Assembly (NCBI GenBank): GCA_964030475.1
Contig: CAXIPT010000001.1
Location: forward strand, 10,452,444-10,516,443
Reading direction: 5' to 3'
Origin: Tethya wilhelma
Lineage: Eukaryota > Porifera > Demospongiae > Tethyida > Tethyidae
DNA: 64,000 nucleotides
The stretch's first letter is position 1. Every line of letters begins with the position of its first letter. Below the pieces are notes generated by a model. The model worked only from the letters and a program-made list of their open reading frames with translations. It ran no database searches and was not told where the DNA came from. The translations under genes were made by a program, and so were the position numbers. Shown one piece after another: positions 23,440 through 34,617 of this stretch.

Positions 23440-24503
23440 GTATTCCAATCAACACAGTCGGAGAACAACTTATACCTCTTCCACTTGCAATATGTGATCA
23501 TCAAGGAAATCCACTCAAAGGCCAGAAGAGCAACATGACAAATGCTTTGACAAAAAGGTACAAAGATGCACCAAACCCCATTATTCTGTCTGAATTCCCA
23601 CAAGGATGGCAAGCACAAAGTTGCTGCATAATTGAAGGAATGTTTTTAATCAATACGACTCCTCTGGGAATTCATAGTACATACAATGATTATGTTAAGT
23701 TCCTAATGAGCCGACATATCGTATCACGTTTTACTCGAGGGTACAATGAAGTACACTTACTGTTTGATAATCCTGGTCAACTTCCACACACTCCAAAGTT
23801 CTTTGAACAAAAGAGAAGAGATGAATCAGCCAAAGTGTCACCTAACCATACCTGCATAGAAATAACAGGGGAAGAGAAGTTACCCAAGAAGTGGAGAGAG
23901 GATGTATTGAATTGCAGGGAGTGCAAGCGTACATTAGTGTGTTTTGTAGGGCAGTACATGCTTAAACACATTCACACACACCTCTTATCACACCAGAAAT
24001 TTTATGTTGCTGGTGCTTCCCCTGAGAACATACCACACACAGTCTGGTATGTACAAGGAAAGCAGAAACCACAGCCAGACCCAGCGTACAGCAGCAATGC
24101 CGAGGAGACAGATACCAGGTTGTGGCTGCATGTGAAACAAACCCAGTGTGATCGCGTTCTTGTGGTATCACCTGATACAGATGTGTACATTATTGGCTTA
24201 CCATTATTGTCATCTCATGACAAAGATGTCCTAGTTCGGATCAATAACGTGAATGCACGTGAGATGAAATTGCTTCACATGAAAAACCTCATCAGAGCTT
24301 TTCAAGATGATCCTGACTTGGCAAATGTACCCCAAGCTATTCTGCCAAGTGTAGTACAAACCTTGTTTGTAGTCACTGGTTGTGACTATGTTTCATTTTT
24401 TAGTGGTATTGGAAAGGCCACGTTCTTGCGTTACTTTTTCCAACATGCTCAATTCATCACTGGAATGCTGCCTTACACAACTATCAGACACCTCGTTGGC
24501 TGA
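23440..24503 (+). CDS. Academ-like transposase, exon 2 with XPG/FEN1-like nuclease
   Basis: Continues exon 1 in frame. It carries AEETDTRLWLH at about 24098, VVSPDTDVYIIG at about 24168 and VTGCDYVSFFSGIGKATF at about 24373. This order (acidic EExDT, then DTD, then GCDY..GIGK) is that of the XPG/FEN1 nuclease active site and H3TH turn, which cleave DNA flaps. The preceding part (DYVKFL, RYNEV-type helices) resembles the N-terminal PIN portion. Translation in this frame ends at 24503, soon after the motif, and the family C-terminus continues in another frame, so a one-base shift lies near 24460-24480. Confidence 0.75.
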
Positions 24504-25191
24504 TAGTCAATACAAACAAGGATTCTCAGCATTTTTAAGACTCATCTGCACCGTATATTTCAAGAAGCATGTATCTGCTCTTAACTATGATACACCTGAA
24601 TCCCACTTCAAGAGTTTTATCTCGGAATCTGAATCAAACATAGATTCTCATCACAACTGGATGGAGGATATTCGCCGTAATATCTGGGACCGAATCACAT
24701 TTGAAGAACAAATGATTCCATCACGAGAAGCGCTCTTACGACATTGGCAAAGATCGTGCTGGGTATTAGACATGTGGAGACAAGCCGATCAAAACAACAT
24801 GCAAGTAGCCAATTACGGTTGGAAAGTTGTAGACAATGTGCTCACAATAGAATGGGATTCTGAAGAAAATCTCACTGCCATCAATGAACGAGTATTGCTT
24901 TTAACAAAAGGGTGTAATTGTAAAACTGGATGCTCAACAGGCAGGTGCAGATGTAAAAAGAATGAAAATAATTGCACAGAAGGATGTTCATGTTTGCACT
25001 GTACAAATCTCCCAAGCACCCTCGAGACAGCCAAAGCGATTACGAGTGAAGCAAGTTTAAGGCAGGTAGCTGGTTGTACTACTAACTATGAAAGTGACAG
25101 TAGTGATGAAGATGAGGAGGACAGAGAAAATAGTGATTCAGACTCTGCTTCTATCATGGACAGTGATATATTCAACTTGTTCATGGATTGA
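24460..25191 (+). CDS. Academ-like transposase, C-terminal part in shifted frame, CXC-like Cys cluster
   Basis: The frame open from 24382 becomes family-like from about 24490 with QGFSAFLRLICTVYFKKHV and later RHWQRSCWVLDMW. At 24912-25008 nine Cys are arranged as GCNCKTGC..GRCRCKK..NC..GCSCLHC, resembling a Tesmin/TSO1-type CXC zinc-binding cluster and comparable with the Cys8 finger described for Academ proteins. It ends with a Ser/Asp/Glu-rich acidic tail and TGA at 25189. It is out of frame with the nuclease exon by one base. This could be a disabling indel, a sequencing error or, less likely, a programmed shift. Confidence 0.7.
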   Translation: MECCLTQLSDTSLADSQYKQGFSAFLRLICTVYFKKHVSALNYDTPESHFKSFISESESNIDSHHNWMEDIRRNIWDRITFEEQMIPSREALLRHWQRSCWVLDMWRQADQNNMQVANYGWKVVDNVLTIEWDSEENLTAINERVLLLTKGCNCKTGCSTGRCRCKKNENNCTEGCSCLHCTNLPSTLETAKAITSEASLRQVAGCTTNYESDSSDEDEEDRENSDSDSASIMDSDIFNLFMD

Positions 25192-25267
25192 GGTTTATCT
25201 ATAGCAAGTACAAAAATTATATTATGGTTTGTGGTTGGTCTCTATGTATATACTACACGAGAAATAG

Positions 25268-25287
25268 TCGGGAATTTTTTTCCGATA
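25268..25287 (+). repeat. Subterminal palindromic motif, right copy
   Basis: TCGGGAATTTTTTTCCGATA, the direct counterpart of the motif at 19401-19420, 382 bases inside the right end. Confidence 0.5.
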
Positions 25288-25669
25288 AATATTATGCTGT
25301 CAGAATTTATATATACAATCATCAAGAATTGATAAACATGATCTAAAAATGTTAACCTGTTCCTTCAGTTAGTATAGAAGCAAACACACACTAAATGATG
25401 ATCAGCCCACGAGCAATAACCAACGACCATAATTATAGTGTAAGTAGATAATTTTCTAAAAGTGTACTTACATTGAAAATACTAAATACATGCAGAACAA
25501 ACATACTTGTACTGTTGTATTTAGTTCGTTTAGCTTCTTTCGCTTATCAAAAGGAGAAGGGTTTGCTCTTACACAGCACCTCCATTTCTTGAAATCGGCT
25601 ACTCGTGTAGCTCAACTATGACGTCATAATTAAATAAATTCACGTGACTTTTCCGTTGGCGGAACGACT

Positions 25670-26743
25670 GAAGACCCACGAGACAGCTAATGGACTGAGG
25701 GAGGTAAGCGCTTGTCAGTAATAAGATAGATTTTAGGTACAGTAACTTCCAAGAACTAATATAAGCCTCAAAATAACCTGTACGCGATCGCCGTACAAGG
25801 AGAGGCAATATGCACGAATAGAAAGCTACTGTATGAAAGCGCTTGGATTAGACAAGCGTGTACAGAGCTTTGGCTTGCTTTTCTGTCTATGTGCTGTAGC
25901 AAAATTTTGAGATTAGTCAGCTTATAAGTCAAAGAAAGCACCAAATAAAAATTCATTTTTAGTGGCAGCTGCCTTGCTCATAAATATTCGCTACGGTTTG
26001 TTGCACAGCATAGCAACTGTCCTCCGTGTTAGCAACTAAGTAAAAATGAACGAGGCTGACATTGCTGTCTATATCTCTGCAACAGAAGCAGCTCCACCCC
26101 TCAAATTTTGCATGGAGCATGCTGAGATGTAGCGCAGCACAGCCGTGCAAGAAAAAAAATTTCGCGCAAAAACGCGAATTAAACTAAAACCGCATTTTAC
26201 TCCAAAAACAATAATTTCCTAACCGGCACGTTTTCCCTTGACAGGTCACATATGCTAAAAAGAGGAAACAGCTAACAAAAAGAACCCGAGCAAAAATGTG
26301 AGACTATAAGCAACGATATTCATGAGGTTGATTTATTATCATCTGTCATGTTAGAAGTGGATGATGAGTTGCACATTAAGGTTTTTTAAGATAGAAGTAA
26401 ACTTCGGGAGAAATTAGATGTCTGATACTTTCAAGAATGTATGTGAAATGCTTAAACGAGAATGTTGATTATAATATGGTGCGTACGTGCGTAATCGCGT
26501 TCTTTTCTGAGCACTTCCGTTGTGCAGAGTATAAAAGGATTCATCCCACCCCGCAACCTTTGACCTAAAGCGCCAAGATTCAAATTCAAAAAGTAGCCAT
26601 GCACAACTGTACCTTTCTTCCCGCTCTTTAGAGCAAGCGCTGAAGCGTTTCTAGCAACTTATACCCCTCCACAAACACGTGGCAACATATGCTAACTTTG
26701 CAACACGCAAACCAAGCTGGTTTTTTTCTGAATTCTGTGGTCA
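25670..26743. other. Intergenic, no gene seen
   Basis: Non-coding flank between the Academ-like element and the minus-strand gene. Around 26150-26220 there are CGCGAAAA/TTTCGCG motifs but no repeat boundary I can support. Confidence 0.5.
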
Positions 26744-26857
26744 TCATGGCTTCCACCACATTGGATAGCAGTGACAGCTGTACTGATGTAGAGGTAAAGC
26801 TACTTCAATGAGATAGGCATGTGGAGACATGAATCTTTCCTCCTCATCATCCAGTGG

Positions 26858-26906
<49 letters not shown>

Positions 26907-29406
26907 ACAAGTGATTGTACATGCATGTCTATAAACTCCAAAGTATAACTTACATGAAGCCTTCCACATTCTTGCTGACATATGCTCTCCATATGTCACT
27001 GGCAAACTGGTAGGTCTTCTTCACCCTCACTTTCATTGGTGTTCTACGGTCAGGTCGCTTCATATCCAACACCATCCTCTCACTCGTGTACCTTCGCTGG
27101 GTATTCTCATTCTACAGCATAGGCAACGATATACAATTGTAATACAAGCACACAGTAGTATACTTCATATACCCAATCAAGAAGAGCCAGGAACATCCGC
27201 ATGCGAAACGTAGCAGTTCCAAAATGCACCCGTTTAGGAAGGTACGTGAGGAGTTGGTGGTTGAACGACTCAACCCAAAATGTGTCTCGGCACTGCAAGA
27301 ACAATAAATTGAAATTTTTTTGTTTGATCATGGAAAAGCAGACTACAGCACATACCCTACAAAACGACTCTGCATTTCTGAAAATGAGGGTGGCTCGCAG
27401 TGACTTCTCATAGGCAGCAACAGCACTGGGACTGGTGATCATGATCTTGTTAGGAGCATACCCAGGCTGCTGACAGGAAGAGGAGGAATGGCAGTTGACG
27501 TGGATACCCTGAAAATCAACCACATTACTTGCATCACACCCATGAATGAAATAAGTGGTAATTGTAGCAAAACTCACTTGGTAGTGCTGAGTGATGTTCA
27601 GCATAAGTGCACGTAGCTGAGCACTATCACCACCACAGTTCTTCATGGCCCAGTAGAGGTGTGTCTTGGTGCTCTTGCCTAATAACCAAACATATTAGTG
27701 AAACATACATACACAATGTCATGTCCTTGTAGACAACTAGAGTAAAAAAATTACACTTGTCGGAGAGATCCCTGAACCACTTGACTCCTTCCCACTTCTT
27801 GGCTCCCTGGGCTATCTTCTTCATAGCCTTGGCTACGTTCTTGGTTCCTACATAGTTACATAACAAGAGTATACAATCATGCTACAGTTGGGTGCATACA
27901 ACAAAATTAATACTGCACACCATGCCAAGTGTCGTAGGAGTTGAGGAGCTGAAGATCATTAGTGATATACTCGCTCACAGAGGTAGCATAGTCATGAGCG
28001 ACCTCTGTGACTTTCAGACCTGGCAAATAATACCAATGACATTGTGATGTTGTACAACATTTACACAGCACTACCACATGCACCAGTACATACATACCTC
28101 GACCCATCACCTGGGGCACAACTTCTTGAGTACAGGCCAATTCTCGAGTCTGAGCCACAGAATGCTCTTTTCTGGACAGCGTAGATATTCCGATCACCTT
28201 GTTGCTGAAAGTAATATACATAAGGTTTGGGCAAAATTGCTAAAATATCACTGTGGCAACCTACCTGCCAGACAGACAAACTACTGTACTGTGGTATGCA
28301 TTGGCTGTGGAATCGTGCCTGGCATCGGTCATAACCCACTGTGACAAAAGTAATAACATCTTGTCAGACCAACAATTGACACTGAAATAAACAAGAAAAT
28401 ATACCTCTCCGTTAATGGGGTATTCTAGGGTGCTCTTGACACTATCCACAGCCTTCTGCATTGAAGCTTCAGCACACTCCCGCACAGAGTCCATATAGTG
28501 CCGAGATTTGTACACTGTTTTGTGTTGTTTTTTTAAAAAAAATTTTTAAAAAATGTATATATATTATATTTTATACATGGCAGGATAAAGACAACAACTA
28601 CATATAAAGCACGTACTCTTACGAATGAACCAGTGCCCTGCGCAACCCATCTGTGAAAGCTTCCCAAACTTCAGATACTGAGCTGGGAGCATTCCCGCAC
28701 AAGTGAAGGAGTGTACTAACCTGTAAATATACATGTATTGATAATCACGCAAACATTCAAGGATTTGGACTCACTTCTGGTTGACTAGATAATGACCTCC
28801 GATGACTTGAGAACTGGCCCAGGTTCGAATGTGACGTGCATTCCGTGAACACAGGAACTGTGCACGGACCACATGACCAACCTAAGGATATACATGCAAT
28901 CCGGGACCCATTATAATAACATACGTCAGGCAGACCATTAGCTACAAACACACTTGTTTGGCAGACTCAAGCTTCCAACGACCAGAGCAAGCACAGGGCT
29001 GAGACAGAGCAACACAGAGGTCTTCGAACGTCTTAGCCTCCATCACAAAGAGTCTCTGGTCTCCCTCACACGCTTCAGCCTCGGTGGGAAATCCTTTTAA
29101 AAATTATCTCTAATTTATAGTGTTTCACAAAATAATATACATCCAAGCAGACCAATACTGACCTGAGTTTCTCAAAAATGAGACATTAGAGGGACGCTGG
29201 ACACTTGATTCACTAATGATGCTTTGTTTGTCAGCAAGGTCAAACAAAGCCATCATAAGCTCGTAATTATTGAGTGTCTGCGAGCCAGTTGGAGTCAGCA
29301 GGTCTCTAGCAGCACTCAGCCTTCCACAAAAAGCATTCTTCTCAGCTTCACTCGAGAAATTTACGTCAATATGGAAGCGAACTCGTTTCTTTCTAGAAGT
29401 CGCCAT
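26744..29406 (-). CDS. Uncharacterised conserved multi-exon protein, probably transposase-derived
   Basis: About 13 exons read in frame from ATG 29406 downwards: 29406-29163, 29093-28954, 28881-28775, then about 28718-28617, 28515-28408, 28341-28266, 28205-28098, 28020-27918, 27848-27757, 27678-27580, 27509-27361, 27295-27170 and 27113-26955. The start reads RKKRVRFHIDVNF, then EKNAFCGRL, DLLTPTG and YELMMALFDLAD. Later exons have MTDARHDST, HVNCHSSSSC, CRDTFWVESFNHQLL and NENTQRRYTSERMV. This set of motifs belongs, to my recollection, to a widespread uncharacterised family in fish, cnidarians and sponges with many copies per genome. Asp and Glu in MTDARHDS and FWVESFN could be catalytic. The last exon either ends at an ATG-TAA, or splices through the GTAAGT donor at that point into 26858-26744 after the CA tract. 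Introns are short and no lesion is visible, so the gene may be functional. Confidence 0.6.
26861..26904. repeat. (GT)n microsatellite
   Basis: 22 GT units. On the minus strand this is a CA tract ending in CACAG, which could act as a splice acceptor for a final exon of the gene on that strand. Confidence 0.9.
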
Positions 29407-29706
29407 TTTGATCGTTCAAAACTGACAAAAAATACGCGCAGAAGGGGTACTCGCGATGTTTGTGCAAGGTTCTGCATATCTGAAACTCAGAGCGCTAACT
29501 ACTATGAATAACAGTGCGCAAAAAAGACTACTGTTTGAATTTGAAATGGCGCAGAGGCGCCATTTTATTGAATGTCGCGAAAAATCGTGCCCGGCCACGC
29601 CCTTTTATACTCCGCCTCCTCGTTTAAATAAATTTTTCTGGATGTGTACTCTGGGGGGAGAAATTACCCTTAGGAGAAATTCTCCCCCGCGGAAAAAAAT
29701 TTTCGG
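29407..29706. promoter_or_regulatory. Probable 5' flank/promoter of the minus-strand gene
   Basis: About 300 bases upstream of the minus-strand start ATG, locally richer in CpG (CGCGATG, GGCGCAGAGGCGCC). At 29652-29686 there is an inverted repeat with arms GGGGAGAAATT and AATTCTCCCC. No TATA box is clear. The promoter assignment comes from position only. Confidence 0.3.
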
Positions 29707-29925
29707 CTCAGTGTAGTTAAGGATGCCTCAAATTTTAAGGAAGTTAAGGACATAATTAAAGGTTTACCCTTTCGTGTTTTAACTATACTTGGTGACTGGA
29801 GGACCAAACTTAATAACCACCGCATTTCCATTGTACTGGATATAAATTGTGAAAATGAAAATGAAATAACACTTGTGGGCGTGGCTACAGACAAAAATAC
29901 ATACTTTTGTGAATGCAGAGCTGAA
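29707..29925 (+). repeat. Partial CTCAG-TTAAGGATGCC element
   Basis: Starts CTCAGTGTAGTTAAGGATGC and follows the element at 49993-50674 closely for about 200 bases (GGTTTACCCTTTCGTGTTTT-type block, then ACATACTTTTG). No matching right end was seen downstream, so it is truncated. Confidence 0.65.
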
Positions 29926-30450
29926 TGTTTATTCATAGATAATACATACTCACCGTGGATATGAAACGCGCCTGTTTTACGGGAAAATTACGGAGAATTT
30001 ACACGCGAAGCTTGCAGCTGCTTTGCGGAAGCGCTGCAAATTAGCGACAAGACCACTACCTAACAACCAGACCACAGCACTGCCACAAGACTGAGTTTTC
30101 AAGGAGGTACTCCCCCTGGACCACTTACGTTCCAGAGGTAATGGCATGTTTGTTTACCTAAGTATCTGTAGATAAAACATCAGTACAGTACTATTAGCTG
30201 TCTCCATTGACACTAATATTTTTTGTTGTGTGAAGCCAAAAGCCACAGTTTGCTGCTAAATACAAAAAGAGTTATTATATCTTTCCACACATCTTTAACT
30301 CTTTAGGGGCCGACATCGCACGCGCATATTCTACGATCGCGTAATCTGCGATTTTTCGCATTTATTATTTTATTGGGATAGCGTTTGAGCTATGGGCTTT
30401 AGACTTGCTATGCAGTTAGGTAAGATAGCGCTCTACTAAAATACCAAGTT
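29926..30450. other. Non-coding stretch
   Basis: No gene recognised. Around 30300-30360 the sequence is CpG-rich (GCGATCGCG-like motifs) against an AT-rich background. Confidence 0.4.
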
Positions 30451-30460
30451 AGAGTCAGGT

Positions 30461-30879
30461 TAGTCTATCGAGCTAGACCCTTTTCTCACCGCTGCCTAAC
30501 GCCAGGGAGAGAAAGAGGGTCTAGCACAGGTCACTTTTAATTGCCTACGTCACGGCCGTTTTCGACCAATGAGCGCGAGCTTTCGAAATCTCAAAAGCAA
30601 TTACTGCGTAGGCGCTGCAAGGCCGTACTAGCTGTGAAGTTGTAGGATAAGTGGTGTTATGAATACTACAGCGGCGCGCTACTATTGCTACCACTGCTGC
30701 AAAAGGTGGTGAATATCATTACAGTTACCAGCTTGGTTTCACAACCACTTACAACCAACCACATCATGCATTATGGCTTCTGTACTAATTAATTGCATTG
30801 TAACAGTGACCTGTGCTAGACCCTTTTTTCCCCCTGTCGCATGTCAGGGGTAGAAAAAAGGGTCTAGCTTGATAGACTA
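30461..30879. mobile_element. 419-bp MITE with about 80-bp TIRs, nested hairpins and a 9-bp target duplication
   Basis: The left end starts TAGTCTATCGAGCTAGACCC; the right end inverts it (...GGGTCTAGCTTGATAGACTA). Each arm also holds its own inverted pair, GCTAGACCCTTTT and AAAAGGGTCTAGC. Flanks 30452-30460 and 30880-30888 both read GAGTCAGGT, a 9-bp duplication typical of Mutator-like elements. No coding potential. Confidence 0.8.
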
Positions 30880-31619
30880 GAGTCAGGTCTGATTAGTAGG
30901 CGGAGAGATATAGGCTTCAAAGTTCAAAGGTCGCGATCGCGGTAAAGATCGAGACCGTCGGTTTAAACTCACGTTTTTTTCTTAGTGCTTTGCAGGGGAA
31001 GCTTGACGCTAGCTATGGAGGTGCAGGGGGGCTTAAGCTATTCCTGCATGCAAGCGCTTTTGCAGTCCTGCTCTTCAAGGTAGAAAAAAAGCCAAAAGTA
31101 TGCAGGTCATTTGGCGAACTTTGACCGCTTCCGTTTTTGCAAGCTTTTGAAGTTAATAAAAGCAAGCCAAGAATAGAACTGTTATAATTATGGCCTAGTA
31201 CAATCATAGCTAAGCTGAACTAGCTATAAGAGAGAGTGGCATAGGCTTAAGCAAGAACAAAAATGTACAAAAACCAAGGTTAATTAATTATTCATAAATT
31301 CTAATTATATATGCATAATCAATTCAGGCCCTAAAGAGTTAATAGTAGAACTAGGAATGAATTACTTGGTGAGGTGCTAAGCATTTCACAAAGAGCAGTG
31401 TACCTATAAAGGTATTTTTAGGACATTACTGTTGTGTTCTTATTGTCACTGAAAACTTTAAATTTATGTTTTTTCCAATGAACCATGTGTTAGACATTTA
31501 GTTCAACAATTAGGAAGCAGGCATATCTAGGCAGTCATATTATTGAATTTCTTAGAATTTCCTAATTTGTATTTACTGACCATATTAATGCTATGATACT
31601 AATATTAATGCTGGTATAG
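30880..31619. other. 5' flank of the P-element-like gene
   Basis: Non-coding, AT-rich. No inverted repeat was found that would mark the end of the P-like element. A promoter cannot be placed. Confidence 0.4.
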
Positions 31620-33177
31620 ATGGAGTCATGTGGAAAACAGAAGAGAAGGAAGAGGGGAGCAAGACGAAATTTCTACCGAGTGAAGAATGATGAACGTAAG
31701 CGACAGGAAGCAAGTCGAAGAGAGAAAGTGAGAGAGAACCAAGAGAATGAACAGCTACAGGCCCTGACGTTTGATGAAGTGAAGCGAAGTGCAGCATCAC
31801 AGATATCCACTCCAGATTCATGGCAAATCTTTTATGCTGAAGACTCGCTACAATGGAGTAGAATGGCTGTTGGAAGTAGTGGACTTATGGAACCAACGTT
31901 GTCTCTGGTGGTTTGCCGTGACTTATCGTGGAGTGTACATGTCCGCCAGAAGAAGATTCCCAACACTTGTAGGTTGTTGGTCTCGTTTTCCCCAACACTA
32001 TCCTCTCTCAGCTCAATAGACAGCCTCATTAAATGCATCCATTCAGCATCTATGTGTCCAGGAAATCCAGACGAACGATTTATTTCCCTATGCGAGAAAC
32101 GAGGTGGCGAAATGAAGAAAGCTGGAGCCACTATAGCATATGTTGATAGAAACCCAGTCGTTGGCAGTGATGGTGAGATGTTTCAGAGCACTGTGAGACG
32201 AGTGGAATGTGAAGTTATGGTAGCCAAACTGGGGAATCGTTGTCAAGCTTGCCAGCCATTTCGAAGCACACTTCGCTCTGCAGTTTGTCGAGATGCTAAT
32301 GCATCTAGCAAGACAGACAAAACATCAGCCAGTAGTCACACGAATTACCGATTTCTCTCCTCCACTGAGAAAGACCAGAGGATGAAGAATCTCTCTCTTG
32401 CAAAGAAGTCAGCAAATGAGCAGAGGAAGCGACAAGAAGCAAAACTGACCAAATTGATCGAACAAGATGGTATTTCAATGCACACTGATGATGCTGAAGA
32501 TATGTCTAAGTTGCTTTCCAATGTTGCTCCTCTGGTGGAAGAAAAGTTTCCTGCAGACTCACCTCAAAGGATTTTCTGGGATCAGCAAATGAAATATTCC
32601 AGGCTCTCCGATAAACGTCAGATGAAGTGGCATCCACTGATGCTGAGATTTGCTTTAAATTTGAAGTACCTGTCAAGCTCAGCTTACAAAGCAATTCGTC
32701 AAAGTGGTATCATCTCCTTACCATCTGAGAGAACCCTGACTGACTACACTCACTGGACCTCACCTCACAGTGGACTGCAACTAGAGTATGTACAGGAGCT
32801 CCATAGTCTACTCTCTGAATCTTTACCAACACACCAACATCACTGTGCCCTCTCTATTGATGAGATGAAGATCAAGAGTGGTCTGGTCTACAACAAGCAT
32901 TCAGGAAGACTAGTTGGATTTGTGGATCTTGGGAAGGTCAACCACGACATTGAGCAAGTGGTGTGTGGTTCTCAGGATCATTCAGCTCCTGAATCCAAGG
33001 AGCTTGCAGCTCATGTTTTTGTGGTGATGGCCAGAGCTGTCTTCAAGCCATCTCTGAGTATACCAATTGCGCACTATTTAGCACTAAGCTAAAAGGTATG
33101 AAAAATATTATGACTGTATGTACTGACATAGTTTTGTGAGTTTATAGCCCCTCCTTCACTCAAATCATTATCACTCT

Positions 33178-33522
33178 CAGGGGCGTACCCAGGATTTTGC
33201 AGAAAGGGAGGCTGAGCAGCTACGCCCACTCTTTTTGCACACGTGATCAATTATTTGACCTTTGACCTCTAGGCTGTAATCGCTGCACTCGCCGTAGCGA
33301 TCAAAACTAGGCAAGTTTATAGGCCTTATAGCTTGTGGAAAGCGCTAGAAACGTTAATTTTTAGGTCAACAAGAGTTGCCCTGTGATTCTTTTCATATAT
33401 TTTCTTAGCTTTTAGTAGTTTTTGCGCTATATTGCAACTAATAATTAATAATAATCTACACTTCCGGTGAGCTCGAAAGGGGGGGCTCGAGCCCGCTCAG
33501 CCCTATGCTAAGTACGCCCATG
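33178..33522. mobile_element. MITE inside an intron of the P-like gene
   Basis: Left end CAGGGGCGTACCCAGGATTT, right end CTAAGTACGCCCATG, roughly inverse over 15 bases. Both flanks read ACTCT. Length 345 bases, no coding potential. It resembles common hAT-type MITEs with GGCGTA termini. Confidence 0.6.
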
Positions 33523-34547
33523 ACTCTTTGATTTTAAATTTTGTGCTTCTGTAGGGGAAAGCATCTTTCCTATTGTTTGGGAGGCAGTCGAGTGTCTGGA
33601 ACTTCTTGGAATTCCAGTCACATCTGTCACGAGTGATGGAGCTATACCAAATCGACGATTTTACAAATTGTGCCAACTAAGTGAAGACAAAGGTGTACTT
33701 CCCTACAAAACTGCCAACCCATTTAGAGAGGATGCTGACATGCTCTTCTTTTGCGATGCTCCTCATCTACTGAAGACTGCACGCTATTGCTTCAGTAACT
33801 CGTTTGCCCACTCTAAGAGTCGGAAGCTCATGGTATGTACACATACTGTATTTTTCTAGTTTTGTGACTACAGTAACATGTGTATATATTATGTATACTC
33901 CAGAAAGGAGGAGAGTACATCAGCTGGAAGACAATTGAGAGACTGTACGAGTGTGAGATTGACACTAGTACACCTGGAACAAGACTCTGTCATAAGCTCA
34001 CAAAGGACCACATTTGGCTGACATCATATTCAAGGATGAGAGTGTATCTAGCAGCTCAGGTAAGAAAAAAGAAATATTGAGAATATAATAATATTATAGC
34101 ATATTATTCACTCTCATTAATTATTGCTACAGGTCATGAGTGAGACTGTTGCTAGTGCCCTAGAATTTCTAGACAGTGACAGCAACAAAGAAACTTGATT
34201 GTTCATCAGAATGATTGACAGATTCTTCGATTGCCTGAATGTGCGTTCTCCGAAGGCAAATGAGTTCAAGAAGAAAGACACCATAGGACCATTCAGAACA
34301 CCAACTGATGAGCGTTTCAAGGTACTGAATGATGCACTTTGATTTGTTTCCTGGCTTTTAGATCTTTTATCTAGTGAGGAGCCTTGCAGTAGCCTTATTA
34401 AAGTATGAATGACTTAGACATAATGATCATTAATTATCACAACATATAATGTACACACATGCACACATTCTATTTTATATATGCTGTGGTTACGTGATAG
34501 TTTCTGATACCAGATTGATACCTGACAGAAAAAAAACTTAAGGGGGG

Positions 34548-34550
<3 letters not shown>

Positions 34551-34586
<36 letters not shown>

Positions 34587-34617
34587 ACACACACATACAC
34601 ATGCACACACACACACA
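34551..34617. repeat. (AC)n microsatellite
   Basis: Interrupted AC repeat with ATAC variants, directly before the last P-like exon; its CACAG end serves as acceptor. Confidence 0.85.

Larger units (their letters stand above)
19112..25669 (+). mobile_element. Nearly complete Academ-like DNA transposon
   Basis: A 6,558-bp unit bounded by perfect 19-bp inverted repeats, AGTCGTTCCGCCAACGGAA at 19112-19130 and its inverse at 25651-25669. All internal coding sequence is on the + strand: one large frame at 19702, a 68-base intron, then a nuclease-bearing exon and a frame-shifted C-terminus ending at 25191. The union of N-terminal Cys-rich fingers, a probable RNase H-fold core, an XPG/FEN1-like nuclease and a Cys-rich CXC-like tail fits what is known of the Academ superfamily. 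The 5' leader (19131-19701) and 3' trailer (25192-25650) each carry a 20-base palindromic motif in the same orientation. A target duplication is not evident. Superfamily assignment rests on domain recognition only. Confidence 0.75.

Noticed and set aside
19112..25669. Target-site duplication for the Academ-like element
   Set aside because: The flanks (ending ATGT and beginning GAAG) do not match, so none is claimed.
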